From: Yaniella flava
Lineage (GTDB): Bacteria; Actinomycetota; Actinomycetes; Actinomycetales; Micrococcaceae
Direction of reading: 5' to 3'
Assembly: GCF_039529295.1 (NCBI RefSeq)
Contig: NZ_BAAAMN010000014.1
Coordinates: 24,105-88,104, forward strand
Length of the DNA: 64,000 nt
The position numbers were made by a program, and so were the translations under genes. Shown piece after piece: positions 40,735 to 50,477 of this stretch. The first letter of the stretch is position 1; each line of letters begins with the position of its first letter. Under the pieces are notes generated by a model. That model was not told where the DNA came from, ran no database searches, and saw only the letters and a program-made list of their open reading frames with translations.

Positions 40735-40846
40735 CTTTCGGAATGCTCAAAACACCGATTTCTTACTTCTGGCACGTCGCACGATGCATCAGCTTTTCGG
40801 TTTTATCGACAAAAATGCGATTTTCCCTGTTTTTCACGCTCCGGCG

Positions 40847-40854
40847 CCGGACAC
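40847..40854 (+). promoter_or_regulatory. CCGGACAC-N9-ATG promoter of rep
   Basis: CCGGACACT GTCAGGGT ATG in front of the Rep gene. Confidence 0.75.
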
Positions 40855-40863
40855 TGTCAGGGT

Positions 40864-43800
40864 ATGGAACAGTCAAAAAATAACGCGAAAAGCAGCTCAC
40901 CAACCCCCGACAAGACATCTTCACGGCGTCCAACATCGAAAAATGCGCCATCGGAAGGCTCGAATCCAGCCAAAAATACCCCCTCTAAAGCTCCACTGTG
41001 GACGGTAAACGACTACGGGTCAGACATGACAGGTGCCGCTGCGGAGAAATTATTCGACTCGGCAGTTGCTCCAATCGTTGCTGCATCCCGAGGATATTGG
41101 CGAGCAGAAACCGATGAAGAATACCACGAGTGGGCCACCTATGTTGGTCTAAAAAAGACCCACAAAATGTACCGCTCAGTTCAAGGTGGTGTGGTCGGAA
41201 CCGATGACGATGGACGGCCTCTGGATGGGCTGATTATGCCCTGGTACTCGGTCAAATATACCGACCTGCTACGCGATGGAAAAGACACCTCAGACTTTGA
41301 ACCAGAGTGGCAACTGCGCCCCGCTGAACCGGTCGAGGTGCGGCCCGGCAAACCGATGAAATATATCTTTGCCAAAGGTGCCTCTATGCACCTTGATATC
41401 CACCCTGCAACCCCCACCCAGTGGTTGAAAAAAGCCCCGGTCATTCTGTTTGCCGAAGGCCTGCTCAAAGGTGACTCAGCGATGACTGCGCATCTGATCG
41501 CCCACGGTGCAGACACAGGCCTGCTGACCAATACCTCTGACGATGCCCTTGACCGCCTCATGGACTTCATGGAAGACCTACCGGTGGACTCCCAGGTGCT
41601 CATCCTGCGATCACCATCAGCCACCACGTTCCACTCTGACCCGGTATCTTTGGGTCAGCTCAATCTTGCAGGCCGAGTCGCGTGGATGGGCTTTGATGCC
41701 GATATTGAAACCAACCCTATGGTGTGGGATCAAGCGCGCAAGTTCCACAATCACCTTATTAACAATCAGAAGGTGCGTGAGGTCAAGCTGCTCTCCCCCA
41801 CCGCTGACGATGGCGGCAAAGATGGCATTGATGACTTCTTGTCTCACCGTGGAACCTGGGATGCTCTGATCGACCCTGACGCCGGCCACCTGCGACGCAA
41901 ACTGCCTGAGCGTCCACGGATTTCAGATCATAACCAGAAGCCTGGTAGCTGGCGGATCACCAAAGACTTCGCCGACACCGAGGAACTGAAAGTCCTGACC
42001 GATGAGTACGGGATGCAAGCAGGCTTTGAATGGGTGCCAGCTGACATTTCTCTAGGTGGACAGGTTGTCTACATTGAAGATCGCCGTGAACCAACCGGCC
42101 AAGAACTGATGACCGGCCAAGCGTTAGACCCAATCGAAGCAGGGTCAGCCGATGCTTATGTTGGCATTGAAGTGTCGTACCGGGTCGATGACCACGAGCC
42201 GATCACGCACCTCGTTGAAGGGCCAATCACCATTCTTCGCAAACTCCCTGCGGAATGGGATCAGTTTGATGCCCACATCCCTCACGGCCTGTCTATGCAC
42301 CCCCACTGGCCGCCACGTGGTCAAAAGGGTGAGAAGTGGCTGGAAGCTGTGAAGCGCGCATCGAGCAACACCGAGACCTACATCGAGTGGACCAAGATGG
42401 GGTGGGTTCCAGTAGAAGGAGATATGCCAGCATTTATCGTTGGTGACACGGTCACAGCCTGGTCCCATGAGTCTGCTTCATCTGTGCGACCAGGCATCAC
42501 CACAGATGACCTGCACAACCTTTCAAACTTTGGCATCGGGGGTCGCCCTGATCACCAGGTCATCCACCCAGCAGACGACTTGGAAGGTTGGCGTGCCCAG
42601 GCAGTCGAAGACTTCAACGAGGTTAGGAAACTCTATTTGGATAATGAGCCGTGGACTGACCTTGGTGTTGCTGGAATTGTCCTGCTGTCTGCGTTACGCC
42701 CTGTGGTTCCCGTCTTTGAGCCAGTGGCCAATCCCAGGTCCACTTTATTCATTCACGGTCCTGCCGGTGGCGGTAAATCGATGACTGCAAAGCACATCAT
42801 GGCGTTCTGGGCTGCTAATGGATCAGATTTCACCTCGGCACTTCCAGGCTCGGCAGAAGACACCAGAGCCGCTATGGAGCACGCTGTGTCCATCACTCCG
42901 ATCTGGACCATTGACGACCTGGCACCAAGCCCTTCACGCCGTGCAGCAGAGGCTCAGGAAACTGCGATCACCGACATCATCCGCTCCACGTTCAACGCTT
43001 CGCCAAAGATGCGTATGACTCGTGAGATGGGGGTTCGCAAAGCATCCAAGCCGGCAGCTCAGTTGATTATCACTGCCGAAAATGAACTCTCCGTTCCGTC
43101 GGCAGCACAGCGGTCGATCACTCTGCGGATCGGTCGTGGGTCGCTTAGTCCATCGCCAGCTGTCACCAACGCTATCTTCAACGCTGCGGCAACGGGATTG
43201 CAAGCTCGGGTCACCCAGCACGCCGTCCTAGGTTTATATGACAGCCTGGGTCCGATGGGGTGGCAGAGGATCACCAAGCTCTTCACAGGATATTACGCCG
43301 AAGAGCAAGAGCTGATTCAGCAAATGCTGATTACGCGCAGCCTGCCAAAGTCCAAGGTGCAGCGACTGTCCGAGGTGATCTCAGATATCACCATTGTCAT
43401 CCCATACCTGGAGACTTTGGAGCAGGGTCTTGGTTTTGGGGTCGAATGGGGACAGTACCTGTTTGAAGATAGGGCCGGTCGTTGGGGTAATGAAAAACTG
43501 CTGCGAGAAGCCATCGTGGATTACATGGTCTCCAACTACCAAGAGCAACAAGACACCACACCGGGCAAGTCGATCATCACCGCGATCCGACTAGCGCTAG
43601 ATATGAACCAAGCGCACATCGAGTCTGCCGAGGACCCCTCACGCCCTCCATATGTCACTGACAATGACACTGCGGTGAGTGGACTAACAGACGGCCACAT
43701 CAACTCCCAACTGGGGTGGCTCATCGATGCTGAGGGCAACGCACGTCCCCAGGGTCCAACGATTGGCCGACTCGTTCGATCATCAAAGTATGGCGATGTT

Positions 43801-44046
43801 GTATTGCTGGACGCCCTGGCGGCGTTCACCGTGGCCTCACGTCACCATGACTCCATCATCCTGCCCGGTATGAAGCAGGGCGCTGCGATGAGTAGCATCT
43901 GGGAGGAGGGCCTAGCACCAGAAGCGCTACATGGTCTTCGCGGCGATGCAGGAAACTCTCGGAACTCAGTTCGCATTCGGACTGATTCAAACGCACGCTT
44001 CTCCGGTGTTCCTATCGATGTCAGAACACTGCTGGAGCTGGAATAA
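40864..44046 (+). CDS. rep: Replication protein: Toprim-like primase plus helicase
   Basis: 1060 residues. The N-terminal 60 are disordered. About 90-340 is a Toprim/DUF3854-like region: FAEGLLKGDSA supplies the conserved Glu and WMGFDADIETNPMVWDQAR the D-x-D. Near residue 632 GPAGGGKS is Walker A and near 680 IWTIDDLAPS is Walker B, followed by SAAQRSITLRIGRG resembling a sensor/arginine-finger segment. Primase-helicase fusions of this layout initiate replication of phages and plasmids. The origin-like repeats immediately upstream and the leaderless promoter fit the role of initiator. Confidence 0.75.
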   Translation: MEQSKNNAKSSSPTPDKTSSRRPTSKNAPSEGSNPAKNTPSKAPLWTVNDYGSDMTGAAAEKLFDSAVAPIVAASRGYWRAETDEEYHEWATYVGLKKTHKMYRSVQGGVVGTDDDGRPLDGLIMPWYSVKYTDLLRDGKDTSDFEPEWQLRPAEPVEVRPGKPMKYIFAKGASMHLDIHPATPTQWLKKAPVILFAEGLLKGDSAMTAHLIAHGADTGLLTNTSDDALDRLMDFMEDLPVDSQVLILRSPSATTFHSDPVSLGQLNLAGRVAWMGFDADIETNPMVWDQARKFHNHLINNQKVREVKLLSPTADDGGKDGIDDFLSHRGTWDALIDPDAGHLRRKLPERPRISDHNQKPGSWRITKDFADTEELKVLTDEYGMQAGFEWVPADISLGGQVVYIEDRREPTGQELMTGQALDPIEAGSADAYVGIEVSYRVDDHEPITHLVEGPITILRKLPAEWDQFDAHIPHGLSMHPHWPPRGQKGEKWLEAVKRASSNTETYIEWTKMGWVPVEGDMPAFIVGDTVTAWSHESASSVRPGITTDDLHNLSNFGIGGRPDHQVIHPADDLEGWRAQAVEDFNEVRKLYLDNEPWTDLGVAGIVLLSALRPVVPVFEPVANPRSTLFIHGPAGGGKSMTAKHIMAFWAANGSDFTSALPGSAEDTRAAMEHAVSITPIWTIDDLAPSPSRRAAEAQETAITDIIRSTFNASPKMRMTREMGVRKASKPAAQLIITAENELSVPSAAQRSITLRIGRGSLSPSPAVTNAIFNAAATGLQARVTQHAVLGLYDSLGPMGWQRITKLFTGYYAEEQELIQQMLITRSLPKSKVQRLSEVISDITIVIPYLETLEQGLGFGVEWGQYLFEDRAGRWGNEKLLREAIVDYMVSNYQEQQDTTPGKSIITAIRLALDMNQAHIESAEDPSRPPYVTDNDTAVSGLTDGHINSQLGWLIDAEGNARPQGPTIGRLVRSSKYGDVVLLDALAAFTVASRHHDSIILPGMKQGAAMSSIWEEGLAPEALHGLRGDAGNSRNSVRIRTDSNARFSGVPIDVRTLLELE

Positions 44047-44108
44047 TAAAACCTACCTGCTCACAACTTTTGACCGTTCCATATCTCCTGTTGTGAGCCG
44101 ATAAAAAA

Positions 44109-44152
44109 CACAAGGCCGGTGCAACATACCATCCTGTTGCACCGGCCTTGTG
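44109..44152 (-). terminator. Terminator between rep and the sigma gene
   Basis: A long stem (ACAAGGCCGGTGCAAC and its complement) with an 11-nt loop. The minus strand continues with GTGTTTTTTATC, so it clearly ends the sigma-factor transcript and probably also the rep transcript. Confidence 0.85.
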
Positions 44153-44179
44153 GCGTCCTGTGGGGGTTTTGAGATCAGT

Positions 44180-45040
44180 TCAAACTGACTCGATACCGTA
44201 ATGCTCCCGAAGCACCACAATGGACAGCTGTCGTATCGCTTCAACCGCCTCACGAGCCTCGGCTAGGTTGCGGTAGTTCCCGGCCAGCTTGATCGCCTTG
44301 TAGATGCCGTGTTCCGTGCGCGCTCCAGCCTGGGACTCATCTAGCCAAACCCCAGCTGCAATGCCCAGTTGCTGATCCTTTTGCCCAGCGTAGTCCACCA
44401 CAGTGTTGCGGAACTCCTGGGACTCCAATGGCATTAGCACAAAGTCTGGCTCGTCATGATCTTCGACATACGAATGTTCATGGTCCATCGGCGGCGGAGT
44501 GTTCTCATGGAAGCCAAAGTGCGTTGCATCAATGGTCCTACCTTGGCGCCGTGCGTCTTTGCGGACCGATGCTCGGGCATTCCACTCAGCGACCACTTCT
44601 GCACGTGTAGGCATCCGATGAAGGTCCTGAGCCATCTCCGATTCCAGATTGTCGAGTTCTCGGGCGTTGCGGTACATAGATCGCACACCGCGAACCCCCT
44701 TGGTCTCATCGCGTTCAAACTCATCTCGGACATTATTTCGTATCTGAAGCCTCAGCACAGCACGGAACGATACGACCTTGGCGGCCTTGTCCGGGTTGTC
44801 ACAGTAATACTCCAACAACTGCCAGGCAGCCATTCGGGTAATTTGTACGATGTCGTCTTCTTTATGGCGTGCCAGTCCACGTCCAAATGCGGTTTGTGCT
44901 CCCGCGGCCACCTGCTTGACCCATGGGTCAAATACATCAAGCCACTGCTCGATGGCTTGCCGTTGCACCGTTGTATCCAATGCACAAATGTCGATAGCGG
45001 CTTGCTGAGGGTCAGTGTGATCAAACAGTTCGGTCATCAT
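44180..45040 (-). CDS. Divergent sigma-70-like factor
   Basis: 286 residues. Residues about 55-130 match region 2 of sigma factors: KEDDIVQITRMAAWQLLEYY (region 2.1-2.2) and SFRAVLRLQIRNNVRDEFER (2.3-2.4). Region 3 follows as VRGVRSMYRNARELDNLESE with LHRMPTRAEVVAEWN, close to the LGRxPTxxELA signature. The C-terminal 80 residues could hold a degenerate region 4. It is the best candidate to recognise the CCGGACAC promoters. Its own operon lacks that element. The gene starts three bases after the mIHF-like gene. An anti-sigma factor is not evident. Confidence 0.65.
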   Translation of the reverse strand: MMTELFDHTDPQQAAIDICALDTTVQRQAIEQWLDVFDPWVKQVAAGAQTAFGRGLARHKEDDIVQITRMAAWQLLEYYCDNPDKAAKVVSFRAVLRLQIRNNVRDEFERDETKGVRGVRSMYRNARELDNLESEMAQDLHRMPTRAEVVAEWNARASVRKDARRQGRTIDATHFGFHENTPPPMDHEHSYVEDHDEPDFVLMPLESQEFRNTVVDYAGQKDQQLGIAAGVWLDESQAGARTEHGIYKAIKLAGNYRNLAEAREAVEAIRQLSIVVLREHYGIESV

Positions 45041-45043
45041 TTT

Positions 45044-45451
45044 TCAGTTGTATGCCTTTCCATACGTGAACGGGAAGCCGTCGTGAAAAGCGACTTTTCG
45101 TGTGTCATGCACGGCGTCGAGTAAGGCTTCAAAACGTCGGCCAGATGCCCACTGGGAAACGACCCAACCAACGGTAATCCGCTTGGGAGTCTGGCGAATG
45201 TTTGGGTACAAGGTTTTGAACGCATCGTTGACGATGGACCGGGCTTTGTCGTATCCGATATGAGGGTCACACGAGATGATTTGCACCAGCGACTGGTTTC
45301 TCAATTGAGGGTCTTCGGCGGCAGCTCGAAGATAGTCTGTCCAAGGTGTGATGCCCTCCATGATATCCATCCGAAGAGCGGTGCGCTTACGTTCAGCTTC
45401 GGCTTTTCCAGCCATCAGATGGGCGTTGGAGCCAGGTTGAGCTAGTGCCAT
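45044..45451 (-). CDS. mIHF-like DNA-binding protein
   Basis: 135 residues. AGKAEAERKRTALRMDIMEG, the helical ITPWTDYLRAAAEDPQLRNQ and SCDPHIGYDKARSIVNDAF match the order of the actinobacterial integration host factor: a helical N-terminus, then a helix-two-turn-helix with PxIGxxKA. That protein bends DNA and assists recombination and nucleoid organisation. Here it lies between the ATPase/unknown pair and the sigma factor, and could shape the origin, oriT or the plasmid promoters. The start overlaps the upstream gene by 10 nt. Confidence 0.65.
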   Translation of the reverse strand: MALAQPGSNAHLMAGKAEAERKRTALRMDIMEGITPWTDYLRAAAEDPQLRNQSLVQIISCDPHIGYDKARSIVNDAFKTLYPNIRQTPKRITVGWVVSQWASGRRFEALLDAVHDTRKVAFHDGFPFTYGKAYN

Positions 45452-46428
45452 ATCTGACCGCCTTGCGACATGCGGATATTCTCAAGTTCAGCGCCGTCCA
45501 TGACCTCCGCTGCGCTGGGAACTGGGTTCAGCGCGGTGACTACAGATGATCGGTGGTGTCGCACATCAGTCATACCGTGGTCCAGCATCAGCTGCGGTAG
45601 AGCGTCTGGGTCTTTGCACTTCAGTTGCAATGCAGCGTTACGAATCTTTGTTCCGCGTCCATCGGAAAGATCGCCGATGGCATCATAGATGAGACGCTGT
45701 GCTGCCTGATGAACTTTTGTCACCATGTGTCGCTGCGGGTCAACATTGTCGAAGACCTCTTGATCGTGTATTTGTGACTCCAAAGTTCGCATCAAAGATT
45801 GGGCAGGATTGTGAATGGTTGAAGAGGCTAGGTGCTCTATGTCCTGTGACGACACCCAGCGGTCAGACCATTTGCCGATGGTTGCATATATCTCTGATCG
45901 CATGTTGTGGTGTGCTAACTCCAGTGCTGCGATGAGCTGACGTTCCATGTCTAGCAAGATGTCCCACAGAGCTTCGTGGCCTGTTTCCAGAGCACGGTGG
46001 CGCTGAGTCTTGGTGGAGATGATCGTCGGCGGATCAACAAGGAGCTTACCGTGTGCCATAACCTGTGTCCCTGGAGAGCCAACGCTTTGTGGAGAAATTT
46101 GCCAAGACAGGTTTTTCACGAACCCTCCCGGTCCAACGGCCTGCGCCTGCACCTGATGTGGCCCATCCCCCAGGAGCACTTGTTGCTCGTGCAGATATTG
46201 GAGTCGTACCGGCATCAAATAGCGCTCTTGGCCATCGGCGAGTTCGGATGAGTGTTCGGGTTGAGACTTTTTCCCGACCACATCTCCAAGATCAGCCCAA
46301 CCAAACATTGGCGAGATGGTTATCGGAACGGTGTCAAGGTCTTTGACGAGGCGTTGTGCACGCACGGCAGACAGTTGACGGCAGTAGAAGGCCAGGTGTG
46401 GGTTAGCCGCCCATTGTGAAATCGTCAT
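45442..46428 (-). CDS. Hypothetical protein between ParA-like and mIHF-like genes
   Basis: 328 residues, soluble, no signal peptide. A C-terminal helical part (HQAAQRLIYDAIGDLSDGRG) and a Gln/His-rich middle are visible. No family recognised. Its place after a MinD/ParA-like ATPase would suit a ParB-like partner, but no ParB motif is seen. Confidence 0.6.
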   Translation of the reverse strand: MTISQWAANPHLAFYCRQLSAVRAQRLVKDLDTVPITISPMFGWADLGDVVGKKSQPEHSSELADGQERYLMPVRLQYLHEQQVLLGDGPHQVQAQAVGPGGFVKNLSWQISPQSVGSPGTQVMAHGKLLVDPPTIISTKTQRHRALETGHEALWDILLDMERQLIAALELAHHNMRSEIYATIGKWSDRWVSSQDIEHLASSTIHNPAQSLMRTLESQIHDQEVFDNVDPQRHMVTKVHQAAQRLIYDAIGDLSDGRGTKIRNAALQLKCKDPDALPQLMLDHGMTDVRHHRSSVVTALNPVPSAAEVMDGAELENIRMSQGGQIWH

Positions 46429-46430
46429 CG

Positions 46431-48254
46431 TTACCCACGTCCAAACAGTCGTGAGAACAGGCCGGGTTTCTTTGCCGCGACTTCTTTCTCATCGGGCGCT
46501 AAGGTGTCGGTGTCGAATTGTTGGTCAAACTTTTCATAGCCGGTTGCCCGGAAGAGTGCACGGTAGACCACTTGGTCAATTTGCCGGTTGTTGAGATCGG
46601 GTTCCCCAGCGATCATCCGCGACCACACCTGCTGGTCGTTATTGATGATGCCCACGTAGACGCCAATGCGTCCGTGAATCATTTTTTGCAACTTCTCGTC
46701 AATACGACGGGTCGCTGCTCGAAGCGGCGTGACGTTGTTCATCGCCACTAAAATACGGCGCCGGTCAATATTCTGCTGGACCATGACCGAGATACGGTCC
46801 ACTAAATCTTCAAGGGCGGAAGTGGAATCATCGGCCAGACCTAAGAAGAACGCTCCATTGTCTCGAACCTCCGGGATGATGACGCTACCGGTGAGTTTGA
46901 ATTCGTCAGTGGTCTTCATGATCTGACTATCAAAGATCACCATGTCGAAGCGTTCGCGAACATCGGCGATGACCTGAATGTAGTGCTGGGCTGTGACGCT
47001 GTTTACATCAAGATCATCGGAGCCTGGGGCTAAAACTACCGAGAGTTTGTCAGGTACCGGGGTGGCGTTGTCTGGGCGGAGTTCATCAATGACATCAGAG
47101 GTGATGACAACTTCTTCTAGTGATGCGTCGCCCAAAGCAAAGTCGGAGATGGTTGGCACCTTGTAGCCGCGGGTATCCATCTTCAAGAATTTCGGGACGT
47201 TGGCCTGTCCGAGGTCACCATCGATCAGTACCGTGCGGTAGCCGTGAGCTGCGGAGGTGATGGCAAGCTGTCGGGCAAACGTTGTCTTGCCGATGCCACC
47301 TTTGGCGCCAGAGACAAAGATCATTGGTGCTTGACGAGTTCTGACACGAGCCTTGCGGATACCACGTTGACCATATTCAACGGGTCGCCTTTGCACCGGC
47401 TGTTGTGGCGGCGCGGCATATTGCTGTTGTGGCTGATGCGGTTGAACAGGTGGAGGTGTCGAAGCCTGGGTGCGACGGTTTGGTCGGCGAGGTGGCTGCG
47501 GTGCAGGCGATGGCACAACGGGTGAGGGTGTTTCAAGGTTCAGGCCGTTTGCATAGACATCATCTTCCTGGGGTTCAGGACGATAGTCCACTGGTTGGTC
47601 TGGCATCGGGGGTTGAGCATAAGGGTCGTGTTCTGGCTGTGCTGCAACAGGATCAGTCGGCTCGGTCTGCTCACGCTGTTGAGCTAATCGTTGACGGTGA
47701 GCTGCGGTGGCATCCCAGACATCATCAACTGGCTCTTGTGCACTGGTGTCCCTTAGTGCTGAGTATTCCTGTTGAGGTGAGCCTTGGGCTGATTGGTCAC
47801 CAAAGGCAGGCAGGTCTGGTAATGCTGGAGTCGGTGCCTGATCTTGTTCGACCTTAGTCTCTTGATCATCTTCTGGCCATGAGACTTCTGCCCACTGTTG
47901 GTCCACAGGTGTAAGGGCTGCTTCTTCTGCAAGTTGGGACAAGGTGAAAGGCATGGGTACAGCCACGATGTTGTCGTGGACAATGTGTTGGGCATGATCT
48001 TCTTGGGTTAGCACCGAGACATCGGGACCACCATCCATCGAGGCGACAGCGGTAATCCATTTGTCTAGCCCCTGGGTGTTGGAGTCGGCGACCACAATAG
48101 GAAACGACCCTGACGAGAACGCACCCTGGATAGCTGCGACTGCATCGGCCACCGTTTCACCGGTGACCACTTCATATCCGGCATCGGTCAACACTGGCAC
48201 TAGGTCTGGGACTTCTATGATCCCAACGCGACGATCTTCAATGTTTTGGCTCAT
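46431..48254 (-). CDS. MinD/ParA-type ATPase with long Pro/Gln linker
   Basis: 607 residues from the ATG at 48254. The first 140 resemble a receiver-like or CpaE-type N-terminal domain, followed by about 170 residues rich in Pro and Gln. The C-terminal ATPase has the deviant Walker A (SGAKGGIGKTT), VLIDGDLGQANV and DMVIFDSQIMK. This build resembles CpaE/TadZ and plasmid partition ATPases. It may position the plasmid or the secretion apparatus at the membrane. A longer reading to 48647 is unlikely. GTAATACATAGT right before the ATG suggests a leaderless start from a TAATAC -10. Confidence 0.75.
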   Translation of the reverse strand: MSQNIEDRRVGIIEVPDLVPVLTDAGYEVVTGETVADAVAAIQGAFSSGSFPIVVADSNTQGLDKWITAVASMDGGPDVSVLTQEDHAQHIVHDNIVAVPMPFTLSQLAEEAALTPVDQQWAEVSWPEDDQETKVEQDQAPTPALPDLPAFGDQSAQGSPQQEYSALRDTSAQEPVDDVWDATAAHRQRLAQQREQTEPTDPVAAQPEHDPYAQPPMPDQPVDYRPEPQEDDVYANGLNLETPSPVVPSPAPQPPRRPNRRTQASTPPPVQPHQPQQQYAAPPQQPVQRRPVEYGQRGIRKARVRTRQAPMIFVSGAKGGIGKTTFARQLAITSAAHGYRTVLIDGDLGQANVPKFLKMDTRGYKVPTISDFALGDASLEEVVITSDVIDELRPDNATPVPDKLSVVLAPGSDDLDVNSVTAQHYIQVIADVRERFDMVIFDSQIMKTTDEFKLTGSVIIPEVRDNGAFFLGLADDSTSALEDLVDRISVMVQQNIDRRRILVAMNNVTPLRAATRRIDEKLQKMIHGRIGVYVGIINNDQQVWSRMIAGEPDLNNRQIDQVVYRALFRATGYEKFDQQFDTDTLAPDEKEVAAKKPGLFSRLFGRG

Positions 48255-48964
48255 ACTATGTATTACCCACCGCGACGATGAAACGTCTTCCCGGACTAGT
48301 GCGCGTCGCTCTGCGGTGCATCGTGATGATCGGATCGCCCTACCGAGCAACAGTTCTTGTGGTTGTCGATCAGTATTTAACTTCAAAAAATGCAAGGTGG
48401 TTGATCTGACAGCGCTCATCGATGCACTGGTATGATCACCAGTTTCCGCGACAACCTTGCAACACTTCACTAGGTAAGCGTCTATCACCACGAGTTTTGC
48501 CAAGACATCATCCGCCCAATCGCTTGTCTCACCATGAGGTTGCCCAACTGTATTGACTCCATGCATGAGATTTCTTTGACGCTGATGCCATGTGAACCAC
48601 CGGTTATGCATATCGTTGACCAATGTTTCCCGGTGCCGTGCTTGCATCGATCACCTTGGGATGACCGTTGGCCAGGTGGCCAAATCGCTAAACTCATCAC
48701 GGTGTCGTGCACCCTTTCAAGTTGCTGCCCCGTTACTGACAAATATCTTCCACTCGGTCAAAACTTCAACACATGTGACCTGTTGCGAATCTGCGGAGGG
48801 GTATGGTTATGATGCAACGCAGAATGTAGCGCGGTGGTGACATTCCCCATGCGACGATACTTCGCGGATTGTGCCCAAAGACTGTTCATCTGAAGTAAAA
48901 ATCATGGTTTGATAGTTTCAGTCAGTCACTGACGAATTTTATGGAGCATTGGAGAACACAGCCC
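48255..48964. other. Divergent intergenic region
   Basis: 710 nt between the ParA-like operon and the plus-strand gene at 48965. Frames cross it on both strands but none has a credible start or domain. No CCGGACAC is present. It probably carries divergent promoters; TAATAC lies at -11 from the ATG at 48254, and TAGTTT occurs near 48917 on the plus strand. Confidence 0.4.
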
Positions 48965-49654
48965 ATGGGGAACCCTGACCACACAACGGTCACACTGCAT
49001 CAATATTTTCACAGTCTTGTAGAGCCACTTTTGTCGCCACAAGTTTCCCTACAGCGACACCAAAGCATCATCGACCTCCTGTCCAACGCATCCACTGCAA
49101 CGGTTTCGTTACGTCGGATGAGCGGTCTAATCATGACGTTGATTGCATCACTTGACCCGGACGATCCACACCGCAACCTTGACCTTGCCGACCCAACCGA
49201 CTTCACATCTGAACTGACGATCAGCGTGTCGGGTAATCGCCGACCGTTTGATACCACGACCATGGTTGGCGATGTGCACAATCTGGACGCCAACGATCCA
49301 GCTGAGCGCTTAGAGTTCGAGGCGATAGCCGATGTCAGTGTCGAGTCGCTGTCCACCTATCTCTTTCTTTGCACCATCTCCCCGGTACAAGCACAACAGT
49401 GGATCGCCGATGACGAGCAACCGGCATCAGCTGATGAAGCAACGTTTGTCACCCAAGCATTACGGTATGCGCTGCACCGTCGCCGAGTATTTGTTGGCAA
49501 CGATGACCCAGGTACGTTGATCGCGATGTACGAGTGGCAGTCAGCAGATGTCAGCGCGTCCGGCATGACCGAGGCGGTAGCCAATGGGTACGAGATCGCA
49601 GAAGAGATCAGCGTCGGCGACAACGTGTACCGCGCCAGGCGCATCAGCGACTGA
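48965..49654 (+). CDS. Hypothetical protein
   Basis: 229 residues from MGNPDHTTVTLHQYFHSLVE, with TTGGAGA about 9 nt upstream; an in-frame ATG at 48941 is an alternative. Mostly soluble with a beta-rich centre (ELTISVSGNRRPFDTTTMVG). No family recognised. It is one of few backbone genes without CCGGACAC upstream. Confidence 0.6.
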   Translation: MGNPDHTTVTLHQYFHSLVEPLLSPQVSLQRHQSIIDLLSNASTATVSLRRMSGLIMTLIASLDPDDPHRNLDLADPTDFTSELTISVSGNRRPFDTTTMVGDVHNLDANDPAERLEFEAIADVSVESLSTYLFLCTISPVQAQQWIADDEQPASADEATFVTQALRYALHRRRVFVGNDDPGTLIAMYEWQSADVSASGMTEAVANGYEIAEEISVGDNVYRARRISD

Positions 49655-49874
49655 ACACCTCCACCAGCCATGCTGGTGACGGTCCGGCGATAGCCGCACA
49701 CTTTCCGTGCAGACGGTGACGGGGCCATAGTTAAGATGCTCGCCGCTCCCTGGCGGGATCGGCTCGCCATCATCTGCTCAGATAGATAGTTGGTTGTGAC
49801 GTGCTTCTACTCAACCGAACTGTCACCCATCCCCGATGATGTTGACTCCCCCATTACCTGTACGACATTGGACC

Positions 49875-50347
49875 CCGCGCTACGCGCGGTGTCGCTGGCT
49901 TGCCTTAGGAGAGGTGAGTTCTTTGCATGTGGCTTCTGCTTGTAGGGCGCTATGCGCCCGGTACCTGTACTTCCACTGTCTTTGGCAGTTTCAGCTTTCC
50001 ATCCGTTATCCCATCGCACTACGTGCAATGTTCCCTACGTCGAAACATCTTGTCCGCGTCAGTAGTCCGTCGGCTTTATAAGCACTATGTGCTTGTCCGT
50101 CGTCGGGTCAGCATGGCGTTCATTTGTGCGTGCTGTTGCATTGTCCTGTCTCAGCTCTTGTCTGGTGTGGTGTGATGAGTTTTGCTGTTCAACTGTGTGC
50201 CCGACTCGTGGTGCGTTGCGTTGTCTTCATCGAGCTCTACCTTATGCTCAACATGATGGTGGACACGGTGCGCTACGCGCAATGACCACTGACTTACTGG
50301 ACGTCAGTACAGTTGAACATTGCATGAACACTATTTTGCACTACGTG
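49875..50347 (+). repeat. Array of mini-hairpins with three-base loops
   Basis: Six short stems with TAC or TAT loops: CCGCGC-TAC-GCGCGG (about 49875), GGGCGC-TAT-GCGCCC (49947), GCAC-TAC-GTGC (50014), AAGCAC-TAT-GTGCTT (50077), TGCGC-TAC-GCGCA (50267) and TTGCAC-TAC-GTGCAA (50335). Stem sequences vary in compensating pairs, so the fold rather than the sequence is conserved. Spacing of neighbours is about 63-72 nt, with one larger gap of about 190. The minus-strand loops read GTA or ATA; GNA loops are unusually stable in single-stranded DNA. Confidence 0.65.
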
Positions 50348-50462
50348 CAACTCTGTTGCCCACCACACTGGGAATTGATCGCCCTGCACCCCACCCAGTC
50401 GCCAGCACGATCACCATCACGCCCACCGAATTGTTCACCAGTACAACCGACACTTATGTCAC

Positions 50463-50470
50463 CCGGACAC
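50463..50470 (+). promoter_or_regulatory. CCGGACAC element within the non-coding region
   Basis: CCGGACACT GTCAGT ATG, spacing 7 instead of 9, in front of a possible 86-codon gene. Confidence 0.6.
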
Positions 50471-50477
50471 TGTCAGT

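Noticed and set aside
46431..48647. Longer version of the ParA-like protein starting at 48647
   Set aside because: The extra 131 residues are not protein-like (no domain, mixed His/Arg/Met composition), and the internal ATG at 48254 starts a natural N-terminus with a -10-like box in front.
49875..50347. Possible CRISPR array or transposon repeats in the hairpin region
   Set aside because: The stems differ in sequence, there is no repeated direct unit or constant spacer length, and no cas genes are present; structure rather than sequence is conserved.
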